Part shown: piece after piece, positions 56,200 through 64,000 of the stretch | How positions within the stretch are numbered: position 1 is the first letter of the stretch | Layout: each line of letters begins with the position of its first letter | Source of the DNA: CBDCXE01 sp965223725 [NCBI: Nitrospinota bacterium] | GTDB taxonomy: Bacteria > Nitrospinota_A > UBA7883 | NCBI GenBank assembly: GCA_965223725.1 | Contig: CBDCXE010000006.1 | Location: 186,001 to 250,000, forward strand | Length of the DNA stretch: 64,000 nucleotides | Reading direction: 5' to 3' | Position numbers and translations under genes: made by a program | Notes under the pieces: model-generated | Seen by the model: only the letters and a program-made list of their open reading frames with translations | What the model was told of the DNA's origin: nothing | Databases searched by the model: none

Positions 56200-57165
56200 A
56201 TGGAAGCCTCTATAATCACCACATACCGGTGTAATGCCAGGTGCCACATGTGCAACGTGTGGGAGCACCCGACAGAAATAGATAAGGAAATACACCCGGA
56301 ACTATTGGAAAAGCTGCCGAAGCTAGATTTCTGCAACATCACCGGCGGCGAACCCTTCCTGCGCAAAGATATCGATGAAATAGTAGCTGTATTAAAGAAA
56401 AAAGCGAAGCGGATCGTCATCAGCACAAACGGCTATCTGACAGAACAGATCCTTGCCTTGGCGGAAAATAACAAGGACCTGGGAATCAGGATAAGCATCG
56501 AAGGCCTGCCAGCCGCTAATGACGAACTGCGCGGGCTTAAAGATGGATTCGACAAGGGCCTGCGCACCCTGCTGGAGCTGCAGCGCATGGGCCTGAAAGA
56601 TATTGGGTTCGGTATTACCGTATCGGACAGAAACGCGAAGGATATGATCGAGCTGTATCAGCTGGCCAAATCGATGAACCTGGAGTTTGCCACTGCGGCC
56701 CTGCACAACTCCTACTATTTCCATAAATACGACAACGCATTTGGAGAACCGGAAGAGGCAAAGGCTTGTTTCCAGGAGCTGATCGATGAACAGCTGAAAT
56801 CGAACAAAGTAAAAAACTGGTTCCGGGCGTATTTCAACCATGGCCTGATCAATTTTATCGACGGCAACCCTCGCCTGTTGCCGTGCGAGGCCGGCACAGA
56901 AAACTTTTTCCTAGATCCATGGGGCGAAATTAGGCCATGCAACGGCATGGAAGAGAGCATATGGATGGACAGCATGGGCAACCTCAACGAAAAATCGTTC
57001 GACGAAATATGGAACGGTGAGAAAGCGAAGGAAATCCGGGCCAAAGTGGCCAACTGTCCCAAAAACTGCTGGATGATAGGCACCGCTGCGCCAGTGATGA
57101 AAAAGTATATCAAGGAACCGGCATGGTGGATTTTTAAAAATAAATTCTTGAGGTCAGTTGAATAA
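56200..57165 (+). CDS. Radical SAM protein with SPASM-like C-terminus
   Basis: 321 aa. The [4Fe-4S]-SAM motif C11-x3-C15-x2-C18 is in YRCNARCHMC near the N-terminus and GGEPFLRKDI is the SAM-contact GGE motif. The C-terminal part has further Cys (PCEAGTENFFLDPWGEIRPCNG, CPKNC), as in SPASM/twitch domains that hold extra clusters. In glycan clusters such enzymes modify sugars or lipids, but the substrate is not known. No Shine-Dalgarno sequence is apparent before the ATG. Confidence 0.82.
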   Translation: MEASIITTYRCNARCHMCNVWEHPTEIDKEIHPELLEKLPKLDFCNITGGEPFLRKDIDEIVAVLKKKAKRIVISTNGYLTEQILALAENNKDLGIRISIEGLPAANDELRGLKDGFDKGLRTLLELQRMGLKDIGFGITVSDRNAKDMIELYQLAKSMNLEFATAALHNSYYFHKYDNAFGEPEEAKACFQELIDEQLKSNKVKNWFRAYFNHGLINFIDGNPRLLPCEAGTENFFLDPWGEIRPCNGMEESIWMDSMGNLNEKSFDEIWNGEKAKEIRAKVANCPKNCWMIGTAAPVMKKYIKEPAWWIFKNKFLRSVE

Positions 57166-58285
57166 TCTAAAAATAGCCGTTATCGGCACACGGGGATTCC
57201 CAAATGTGCAGGGGGGTGTGGAGCGCCATTGCGAGGAGCTGTATACTCGCCTGGCAAGTCTTGGCGCCAAGGTCGAAGTGTTCGCCCGCAAAGGATATGT
57301 AGATGAGAATCTGTTGTATAAAGGCGCCCGGGTTACGCCGGTCTGGGCGCCTAAAATAAAAAGCCTCGAGGCGATTATACATACGTTCCTCTGCTCACTG
57401 ATCATCATCTGGAACCGGCGTAAATATGATATCGTCCATGTCCACGCGGTCGGCCCATCCCTGATGGTTCCATTGCTTCGGCTCTCTGGTCTGCCGGTGA
57501 TCATGACTCACCATGGCCAGGATTATAACCGTCAGAAATGGGGCGCCATCGCCAAAGCCGCTCTGCGAGCTGGCGAGTCACTTGGGGTAAAAGGGTCGAC
57601 AAATGTGATATCCGTATCGCAAACCATGCGCAAGTTCCTGTCGGAAACATACAAACGGAATATCACTTATATCCCCAATGGCGTAACCAGTTTTGTCAAT
57701 AGTGATGAATCGACCGATGTGTTAAACAAGTATGCGTTGAGGGAAGGGAAGTATCTGCTGTCGATCGCGCGCCTGGTCCCGGAGAAAGGCTTCCACGATT
57801 TGATCGACGCGTTCGCCAAAGTCGACAGCGACTGGCGCTTGGTGTTGGCCGGCGGCGCGGATCATGAAGATGAATACGTTCGATCGTTACGAGCCAAGGC
57901 TAAAAGTGATGACAGGGTGGTGATGACCGGGCAGGTGGACTCCGCCACCGTGAGCCAACTATACAAACACGCCGGACTATTCATCCTCCCTTCCTATCAT
58001 GAGGGGCTTCCGATAATACTGCTGGAAGCGTTGACCCACGATCTGCTATGCCTGGCCAGCGATATCCCGCCGAACCGCGAGATTATTGATGAGGATCGCT
58101 TCGTATTCAAGCCGGGGGATATCGACGCAATGGGTGAGCGAATATCGCATTTTATAGAGAATCAACCGACCATGGAAGAAGTCGCCAGCTACCGAGACCG
58201 TGTCACAGAAAAATTCGACTGGAACCGTATAGCCGGCCAGACCTATGACCTTTATTTGAAATCAGCAGGTAAAACCGCCCGCTGA
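57158..58285 (+). CDS. GT4 glycosyltransferase
   Basis: 375 aa from a TTG that overlaps the radical SAM gene by 8 bp. VIGTRGFPNVQGGVERHCEEL at the N-terminus, MTHHGQDYNRQKWG, SIARLVPEKGFHDLIDAF and SYHEGLPIILLEALTHDLLCLASDIPPN with the donor-site E-x7-E pattern. The GTRG-PNVQGGVE start is typical of rhamnosyl/glucosyl GT4 enzymes of exopolysaccharide clusters. Last plus-strand gene; its end overlaps the convergent O-antigen-ligase gene by 34 bp. Confidence 0.87.
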   Translation: MNNLKIAVIGTRGFPNVQGGVERHCEELYTRLASLGAKVEVFARKGYVDENLLYKGARVTPVWAPKIKSLEAIIHTFLCSLIIIWNRRKYDIVHVHAVGPSLMVPLLRLSGLPVIMTHHGQDYNRQKWGAIAKAALRAGESLGVKGSTNVISVSQTMRKFLSETYKRNITYIPNGVTSFVNSDESTDVLNKYALREGKYLLSIARLVPEKGFHDLIDAFAKVDSDWRLVLAGGADHEDEYVRSLRAKAKSDDRVVMTGQVDSATVSQLYKHAGLFILPSYHEGLPIILLEALTHDLLCLASDIPPNREIIDEDRFVFKPGDIDAMGERISHFIENQPTMEEVASYRDRVTEKFDWNRIAGQTYDLYLKSAGKTAR

Positions 58286-61200
58286 TTGTCAGTTATCTGA
58301 CCAATTGTCAGGTTAACAATGTCACCGCCGCTATCTGTCATTATTCCTTTCGGCAAAAGGAGTGGTGGATCTTTCATCCTGATGGATATATGAACACGTT
58401 TGGCATTGGCAAATTTTTTATTCAGATTAATTTTACTTACCACCAGTTCACCACTTTTCGGTGTATCGGTTCTGTATGCTTTTCCATCCTTTTTAAACGG
58501 TGTCCGGAAGTAGGAGAAAAACTCGCTGCTGCTTCTGGAGAATTTACCAGTGGGAGCGTACCCATCTATAATTCTGTCGTTGAAGAGCCATAACGCATTG
58601 AGGGACTTATACCCGGCTGGCTCCTGATCTATATAGAGCCCCACCAAAACGACACGCCCTCCAAAATCAATATCGAGCCTGGCGCCGTGGGATAATTGGG
58701 CAAGGTTGTTGTCATGATCCACACCCAGCCTAGACAACCGCGTTAAAGCAGGCAGATGGCTGGGGACAAGCTTGATAACCTTGCGATAAGCCGCAATAGC
58801 CTTCTGTTTTTCGTCAACGTTTTCATATGCCATGCCAAGATAATGCCAGATCAGGTGCCTTTGCCTCCACTGCTCACTCTTCTCAACAAGCGGTTCCAGC
58901 AGTTTTAAACCTGACTTAATATTACCGGCCAATAACGCGCCTGCGCCTTTAACAAACTGCGCATGTATCCGCTCCGACTGGCTCGCCAGCTCCAGGCTGT
59001 CAACTATCGCCACTACTCTGGAGTAGTCCGCGGAATTGATTTTTTTGTTATTTATGATCAGCCGGAACAGGTAATCAAGCGCCGTACTAGATTCCGGATC
59101 CCCTTCCAGAGTATGCCATGCCGCCAGCTCCGCCATATCTATAAGCGCGTCACGATTGCTCCAGTCCTTTTGCAGTATCTGCAGATATTTTTTCATTGCG
59201 GAACTTTGCAGGTTTTCGCTGGTCAACGACCTGGCCCGTTCGACCTCCATACCCATCCCTTTGCGCAGAAGCGTTTGATACCTTGCAACTGCGGATGAGC
59301 GCCCCTCCCATCGCCCCAGATATTCCAGCGCTTCTATACGCTGTTTTGCTGTGTTTAGCTGTTTCCTGGCAAGGTCGCTCTGGTCATAACCTATTTTTTT
59401 ATAGACTTTATCCGATACATTCGGCGCGCTGGCTGTATACGAAGCGTCGACCTTTCTATTGGCATAAGAGGTCAAAATATTATCCAGTGTATCCAGGCAT
59501 TTCAGAACATGCGCCCAGTCGCCCGATTTGCGCAAGGTATAATATAATATATTATAATTAGTGACGGTTTGAGGAGTCACATCAAGAAGCGCCTGAGTGT
59601 CACCAAAATAGGACTTGATGATGGGGTATACACGTTTGGAGTAGTAAGGGGATGTGAACAATGTATGTTTGAAGTGCTCCTTGGCAAGTTGAGCAATTTC
59701 ATCATGACCGCTCACGCTTTTAATATTCTCCGCGACCTTTAACAAAGCCAGGCCCGCGCTGTATCTGATATACGGAGTGTTAGGCGCCAGATAAACGGCC
59801 CTGTCGGTATATTCAACCACCCCTTTGGAAGCAGGGTCGAGCTCTGTATACAGCTCCGCCAATTTCATATGATACTTTGCGACGGCAGGCGCGGCGTCTA
59901 TCGCTTGTTGCATAAACTTCTTCGCTTCCAGCAGATATGGCCTGCGCTCTTCATCCACCGAACTTTTCAGATTGATGGCAAAGGCTCCGACCATTCTGTT
60001 GAAGCCTTTCGGGTCCATTTGATAGTAATCGGCGCCCAGCACTGATTCTGCATTTTTTATCGCTTTTTTATAAACTATGGTGTCTGCCAGGTTTTTCCGC
60101 GAGAGAGCCGCCGCAAATCGATAAATATAGTTGTCCGGCTCATATACAAGGAAAGCATGTGAGCGCTTGTGCGATGGGCTGGAATAGATCTCTATATTTT
60201 TATATATATCACTTGCCAGAGGCGCAGCGGTTTTTGAAGCGCGCTCTTTCGTTTTCAGGAAAAAGTAATCGTGCGCCTTGCCCAACGCGGTAGAGTTGGC
60301 AAGGTATCGGTTATACTTGATATCCGCCACCATTGCCGGATATGCGTTATAAACGCTGGCGCAAACCATCACCACCACAAAAACCGTTAATCCATATCTA
60401 GGCGCGGGCGCCCTCAAGGATATTCGCCAGTAACCAGACTGCGAGCTACCTCTGCCACCCGGCATGTTCGCAGAAGCAAATGATAACCCCAGGATGGTGG
60501 AAAACAGAATACCGTTCGATGTGATTTTATATAAATTATAATCAAAAAAACTGTGCAGAAGCATTGCGCCAACCCCCAGCAAAGAGCCTGTGGCGATCCA
60601 CTTGCTAAAAATATCTTTTCGGTTTCCAGTCATTTTTATTGTCTTCAAAATAAATATGGCGCCGCCTGCGATCATAACAACCCCGCCCGCTAGGCCAACT
60701 TCACAGAAAACCTGGAGCCAGTCGTTGTGAAGATAATCGACCCAAAAATTATTTAGCGCTTCCATTTGGTATTTCGGGAATACCATGCCAAAAGAGCCAA
60801 ACCCGGACCCTGTCAATGGGAAATCTCTGAAATACCATAGTGAGGATTGCATCGTATTCAGGCGTGTCAGCCATGATGGATCCTTGCCCGACGCCGCTTC
60901 TTCCAGCCCTGCTATTACCAACCCGGAGCCTATGGCAATGACTAACCATATAATCAAAACCAGAATCGAGAGTAATAAAAAAGTGTAGGTTTTCAATCCT
61001 TCCCTGGTTCTGGAGATCAGTATCAAAGCTAAAAGTGAAGCTGTGGCGCTGAATATCCCGGCGCGGGAGAGCGAGAATAGTATCGCCACAAACATTATTA
61101 TAAATAGCGCCGCCACCATCACCTGCTTGTATACCTTATCGGATGACATCAACAGAATAATGCGAGCGCCTATGGATCGGTCCGAACCAGACAACCTGGG

Positions 61201-61911
61201 TCGTCGCCCTGTTTTGGCATTCTCAACGCTGATAACCATCAGTAAGCCAAGCGCCAGCGGCGCTATCATCTCCAGCAAGCCTGCGAAATGGTTTTTATTA
61301 TGAAACGTTCCGGTTACTGCATTCAAATGATGAGCGCGTTCCAGCCAGAAAATATGCTGGTTGCCAGAAAACTGCTCATAAAAACCGTATAAAGACTGGA
61401 ACATACCGACCGCCAGGAGGGCGAACAGCGCCAGTACGACCTGCTGTTTTATCCGAAAAATATTTGCTGTAACGAAAAGAACGATCGCCAGGATGATAAC
61501 ACGGGTCAGCTCCGACCAGGTGGCGTATGGCGCCAGCGATAACGTTCTGTATTCACCAGTTTGAGGGTAACCCGGTATTGTGTTTGCATATATCTGCCAG
61601 GCGCCGCTTGATAAATATTCAATAATAACTGGCGGAAGGGGTATCAATTGGAATAAAACAATTAGGAAAAAAGCTGGTATAAAAAACCAGGTGTAGGTTT
61701 TAACGACCCGCAGCTGGCCATCGTAAACAGCCTGCAAAAGCCATAAAGCCAAAAGCGCGATGGAACTTACGAAAAGTATTGAACGAGCCCAGGGCGCCAC
61801 CGACCCCAACGCCAATGGCGATAAGAGTATCATGGTGGTCAGGATCGCCTGCATCAAAACATCGAACAGATCAAGACTCCTGCCAGCGCTATTCATTTCA
61901 GAAATGGTCAC
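58252..61911 (-). CDS. O-antigen ligase/polymerase domain protein with large TPR C-terminus
   Basis: 1219 aa. The first ~500 residues are a Wzy/WaaL-type membrane domain (about 11 segments) with a periplasmic loop holding SGFGSFGMVFPKYQMEALNNFWVDYLHNDWLQVFCEVG, the H-x4-W/Q region typical of the Wzy_C family. The rest, from about 540, is periplasmic and mostly helical, with several tetratricopeptide-like repeats (for example LIWHYLGMAYENVDEKQKAIAAYRKVIKLVPSHLPAL), ending in a beta-rich domain. It starts with GTG overlapping the tlpA-like stop (GTGA). Substrate is probably the glycan made by the neighbouring cluster, or a glycoprotein. Confidence 0.82.
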   Translation of the reverse strand: MTISEMNSAGRSLDLFDVLMQAILTTMILLSPLALGSVAPWARSILFVSSIALLALWLLQAVYDGQLRVVKTYTWFFIPAFFLIVLFQLIPLPPVIIEYLSSGAWQIYANTIPGYPQTGEYRTLSLAPYATWSELTRVIILAIVLFVTANIFRIKQQVVLALFALLAVGMFQSLYGFYEQFSGNQHIFWLERAHHLNAVTGTFHNKNHFAGLLEMIAPLALGLLMVISVENAKTGRRPRLSGSDRSIGARIILLMSSDKVYKQVMVAALFIIMFVAILFSLSRAGIFSATASLLALILISRTREGLKTYTFLLLSILVLIIWLVIAIGSGLVIAGLEEAASGKDPSWLTRLNTMQSSLWYFRDFPLTGSGFGSFGMVFPKYQMEALNNFWVDYLHNDWLQVFCEVGLAGGVVMIAGGAIFILKTIKMTGNRKDIFSKWIATGSLLGVGAMLLHSFFDYNLYKITSNGILFSTILGLSFASANMPGGRGSSQSGYWRISLRAPAPRYGLTVFVVVMVCASVYNAYPAMVADIKYNRYLANSTALGKAHDYFFLKTKERASKTAAPLASDIYKNIEIYSSPSHKRSHAFLVYEPDNYIYRFAAALSRKNLADTIVYKKAIKNAESVLGADYYQMDPKGFNRMVGAFAINLKSSVDEERRPYLLEAKKFMQQAIDAAPAVAKYHMKLAELYTELDPASKGVVEYTDRAVYLAPNTPYIRYSAGLALLKVAENIKSVSGHDEIAQLAKEHFKHTLFTSPYYSKRVYPIIKSYFGDTQALLDVTPQTVTNYNILYYTLRKSGDWAHVLKCLDTLDNILTSYANRKVDASYTASAPNVSDKVYKKIGYDQSDLARKQLNTAKQRIEALEYLGRWEGRSSAVARYQTLLRKGMGMEVERARSLTSENLQSSAMKKYLQILQKDWSNRDALIDMAELAAWHTLEGDPESSTALDYLFRLIINNKKINSADYSRVVAIVDSLELASQSERIHAQFVKGAGALLAGNIKSGLKLLEPLVEKSEQWRQRHLIWHYLGMAYENVDEKQKAIAAYRKVIKLVPSHLPALTRLSRLGVDHDNNLAQLSHGARLDIDFGGRVVLVGLYIDQEPAGYKSLNALWLFNDRIIDGYAPTGKFSRSSSEFFSYFRTPFKKDGKAYRTDTPKSGELVVSKINLNKKFANAKRVHISIRMKDPPLLLPKGIMTDSGGDIVNLTIGQITDNQRAVLPADFK

Positions 61912-62441
61912 TCAATAGGCAATGCCTCTTCGACCCACGCTTCGATGGTCCGGGGCAGCATAAGCCCAGTATACACCCGCAGAACCTTGCCGCCCTTGTC
62001 AATCAGCACAGAGTGGGGCAGGGCCGCCGCGCCATAAACTTCCGAAACGGAGCCGTCGGCGTCCAGCGCGATGGGGAAGGTGATATTATTTTTATCGAGA
62101 TAGCGGTTGATGATGGACTCCTTCTGCATAAGGTTCACACCGATAACCATCAACCCCCTATCCTTGTGCGCATTAAACGCCCGCTCCAGGTCTGGCATCT
62201 CCCTCCTGCAGGGCACGCACCATGTGGCCCAGAAATTCAAAATTGCCACCTTCCCCTTTATCGATTCGGTCGAAATCACTTCTCCGCTCAGCCCTTTCAT
62301 TTTAAACGCCGGGGCCATGCCGCCCTCTTCCACCTGCTCCGCAATTGCATATGGGTTGATGAAAAGTGCAGCTATCAGCCCTATAAAAAGGGAAATGAGG
62401 TTGCGAATCAGCGGTTGGCGTATCGTTTCGGTTATAGCCAT
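61908..62441 (-). CDS. TlpA-like periplasmic thioredoxin
   Basis: 177 aa with an N-terminal membrane anchor/signal (about residues 12-34) and a thioredoxin-fold domain: FWATWCVPCRREMP has the CxxC active site (Cys75-Cys78) and ALPHSVLID the cis-Pro loop. Of the TlpA/ResA group, which reduce disulfides of apocytochromes or other periplasmic proteins. Located between a haem-domain gene and the ligase gene, it may serve cytochrome assembly. Confidence 0.9.
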   Translation of the reverse strand: MAITETIRQPLIRNLISLFIGLIAALFINPYAIAEQVEEGGMAPAFKMKGLSGEVISTESIKGKVAILNFWATWCVPCRREMPDLERAFNAHKDRGLMVIGVNLMQKESIINRYLDKNNITFPIALDADGSVSEVYGAAALPHSVLIDKGGKVLRVYTGLMLPRTIEAWVEEALPIE

Positions 62442-62451
62442 TATTCTCTTC

Positions 62452-63027
62452 TCATTTCATCGGTACCACAACCGAAAATGCGCCCCGCACATCATCTATC
62501 TTGTGACCGGTCGCCTTGTCCTTAGGATAGTTGGCCCGGATCTCTTCCATAGCTTCGCTGTTCAGTTTATCCGACGCGCCGTGGCAGTTTAGGCAAACTT
62601 TTTTCGTGACGATCGGTTTCAGAAACCTGAGGCTCTTTTCCCCGTTATTATCATCCACCACATCCATATACGCAGGCGCCAGTTTACCGGCTGCGTTGTC
62701 CACGTCCATCTGCTCCAAAATATTATTTTCATACTTATCTGGCGCGTTTTCAGGGTTCCGCAGTTTCAGGCTGACCCTTCGTATGGCGCCATCATGCGCG
62801 GCGCTGATCTCATCCGCCAATTGCGGAGCCGAGACTTTGCACACACCAATGGCGTCGGCGAACCCAGCGCCCTTTACGGCCGATTGAAGCTCCCCTTTTA
62901 ATTGGGTCGCCAGCTGCTTGACCATGACCTTCGCTTCCATAACCGCTTCCTCTTTCGAAACTTCCGCATGGCTTACAGCGGAGAAGGCGACAATGCAGGC
63001 GCAAACAAGCGCAGTTTTGATATTCAT
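62452..63027 (-). CDS. Tll0287-like (DUF3365) monohaem cytochrome c
   Basis: 191 aa with a signal peptide (to about residue 21, SHA), a helical periplasmic domain of the Tll0287/DUF3365 family and a haem site C145-LNCH149. The motifs IGVCKVSAPQLADEI and RRVSLKLRNPENAPDKYE are characteristic. Family members are soluble single-haem redox or sensor domains; free-standing ones like this are of unknown role. It lies 10 bp before the tlpA-like gene and overlaps the upstream beta-helix gene by 4 bp. Confidence 0.9.
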   Translation of the reverse strand: MNIKTALVCACIVAFSAVSHAEVSKEEAVMEAKVMVKQLATQLKGELQSAVKGAGFADAIGVCKVSAPQLADEISAAHDGAIRRVSLKLRNPENAPDKYENNILEQMDVDNAAGKLAPAYMDVVDDNNGEKSLRFLKPIVTKKVCLNCHGASDKLNSEAMEEIRANYPKDKATGHKIDDVRGAFSVVVPMK

Positions 63028-63827
63028 TTTTTCTTACTTTCCGGCTCTGCCCTTGGGTTATTTTTGATAATACTTTTGGAGGGATGGAAACCTTTCGGCA
63101 CAGAGCTGTTCGGATATACCCAACACTCCGACCCCAGCAGAGCGCCCGGCGCTGTCACCGTGTTGCAGCCGATCTCGCAATAGTCACCAACGATGGCGCC
63201 CAGTTTTTGCCGCCCGGTTTTCACCGGGTCTCCACCCATATTGATAACAATCTCTTTAATGTCACCGTCATTGATCTCCTTGCGGGTCCGAAACTGGAGA
63301 TTGGCCAGCTTGGCTCCGGCGCCCAGGTTGGTATGGCGCCCCAGTATAGAATCACCCACATATGCAAAATGCCCTGCATGGGCGTTGTCCATGAAAATGG
63401 AGTTTTTAACTTCTGTCACATGCCCCACTACACAGTTATTCCCGATTATCGAGTTCCCCCGCAGGTAAGCTCCTTGACGAATCTCGGACCTTTCACCGAT
63501 TATGCACGGCCCTTTAATAACTGCGCCTGCCTCCAGATATACACCCTTTTCTATAAACAGTTCATGGTCCGGCAGGCATATTACATACTCGGTTGTAACT
63601 GTTTTCATGACGGTGAGCGACTGTTCTATATTGCCCGAGGGTAGCATGGTCATCCCGATCACCATATTCCCTTCAAGCTCTTTCATATATGTGCCTTGCT
63701 GGCCATCGAGAAACGACTGGATCAACGATGGTATTTTCTCCAGGACCGACCATGGATGGTCATAATTTCTGATTTCGTCCATAAACAGAAACTTGTTTCC
63801 CTTCGGAAAATACTCAGTAAACTTCAT
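63024..63827 (-). CDS. Left-handed beta-helix protein, sugar-nucleotidyltransferase C-domain-like
   Basis: 267 aa. From about residue 85 the hexapeptide repeats of a left-handed beta-helix are clear (AVIKGPCIIGERSEIRQGAY, NSIIGNNCVVGHVTEVKNS, GDSILGRHTNLGAGAKLANL), as in the acetyltransferase domain of GlmU-type enzymes; no pyrophosphorylase active-site motif is present in the short N-terminal part. So it is probably an acyl- or acetyltransferase-like or sugar-phosphate-binding protein. Its ATG overlaps the stop of the preceding gene (ATGA). Confidence 0.75.
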   Translation of the reverse strand: MKFTEYFPKGNKFLFMDEIRNYDHPWSVLEKIPSLIQSFLDGQQGTYMKELEGNMVIGMTMLPSGNIEQSLTVMKTVTTEYVICLPDHELFIEKGVYLEAGAVIKGPCIIGERSEIRQGAYLRGNSIIGNNCVVGHVTEVKNSIFMDNAHAGHFAYVGDSILGRHTNLGAGAKLANLQFRTRKEINDGDIKEIVINMGGDPVKTGRQKLGAIVGDYCEIGCNTVTAPGALLGSECWVYPNSSVPKGFHPSKSIIKNNPRAEPESKKK

Positions 63828-64000
63828 TGCCCACCCATTACAATTGAAAGATAGTTTTTGCCCGATTCCGTTAACAAAGCCCCAGGCTGGCCCGATGTTA
63901 ACAGGCCCTGTTTTAACCCAACTTCGTTTAACAGTTGCGCGTATAGCCGTTCATCCAGTTCATCGACCGGTTCCGCCGGCGCTCCACGGATGGAGGCTTT
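63824..64000 (-). CDS. 3' end of an unidentified gene (partial)
   Basis: The last 58 codons of a minus-strand gene run in from the window edge to a TGA at 63826-63824 that overlaps the next ATG. The visible C-terminus (DELDERLYAQLLNEVGLKQG...GKNYLSIVMGGQ) has no motif that I recognise. ATGA overlap shows it belongs to the same operon. Confidence 0.6.
   Translation of the reverse strand, partial: KASIRGAPAEPVDELDERLYAQLLNEVGLKQGLLTSGQPGALLTESGKNYLSIVMGGQ

Overview
The window is a contiguous piece of a Gram-negative, respiring bacterial chromosome that includes the replication-origin neighbourhood. Evidence for the origin is parAB with two parS-type palindromes (about 18.2-20.0 kb), rsmG-mnmG next to them, and dnaA and gyrB separated by 180 bp holding four DnaA-box-like 9-mers (28.66-28.84 kb). 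Outer-membrane and periplasmic genes (cytochrome-porin fusion, lipoprotein, CcmE/CcmF, PBP4, periplasmic multihaem cytochrome) indicate a diderm. The gene mix (Act/Qrc-type quinone complex, CXXXY-type CcmE, a GrdB-like selenoprotein, an amidase-GerMN-murI-rph block after gyrB) resembles deltaproteobacteria-like or related candidate lineages. I cannot name the taxon from the sequence alone.

Layout. 0-3.6 kb: minus-strand operon for a pentahaem cytochrome, a molybdopterin-family subunit, a four-cluster Fe-S subunit and the start of a fourth gene, i.e. a split Alternative Complex III/Qrc-like quinone oxidoreductase. 3.9-12.3 kb: rlmI, tRNA-Arg(UCU), osmC, ccmE-ccmF, a class II aldolase, a MoxR/ChlI-type ATPase and a GT2 enzyme. 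12.3-14.5 kb: an AT-rich accessory patch with a 59-aa protein, a DUF559 nuclease between direct double-hairpin repeats, a lipoprotein with an internal duplication and a truncated DUF4410 gene. 14.7-24.5 kb: dppBC-type permeases, a peroxiredoxin, nfo, parB-parA, rsmG-mnmG, a HAD protein, a bactofilin and tRNA-Arg(UCG). 24.9-27.2 kb: an RND/MMPL exporter whose last ~35 residues are frameshifted.

27.3-38.1 kb: dnaA, oriC, then a tightly packed run gyrB-amidase-gerMN-murI-rph-selenoprotein-dacB-recJ with several TTGA stop/start overlaps. The selenoprotein is read through an in-frame TGA at 34600-34602, so ordinary gene calling would cut it short. 38.1-41.2 kb: a monohaem cytochrome-porin fusion, a phosphoglycolate-phosphatase-like HAD, a HicB-like orphan and a DUF2267 protein. 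41.4-47.9 kb: a GC-rich beta-oxidation operon and an MBL-fold hydrolase. 48.0-58.3 kb: a surface-polysaccharide operon (flippase, polymerase, two sulfotransferases, two methyltransferases, radical SAM, two GT4 enzymes), AT-rich in its first half. 58.3-64.0 kb, minus strand: a 1219-aa O-antigen-ligase/TPR protein, a TlpA-like thioredoxin, a Tll0287-like haem protein, a left-handed beta-helix protein and the 3' end of another gene.

Functionally the window combines respiratory electron transfer and cytochrome c maturation, chromosome replication and segregation, cell-wall turnover, fatty-acid oxidation and synthesis of a probably sulfated surface glycan. The most unusual items are the TGA-containing selenoprotein gene, the DUF559 cassette whose flanking hairpins differ by compensatory base-pair changes, and a dispersed palindromic repeat present three times, two of them directly beside tRNA-Arg genes. 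All alignments, promoter calls and repeat boundaries were made by eye.
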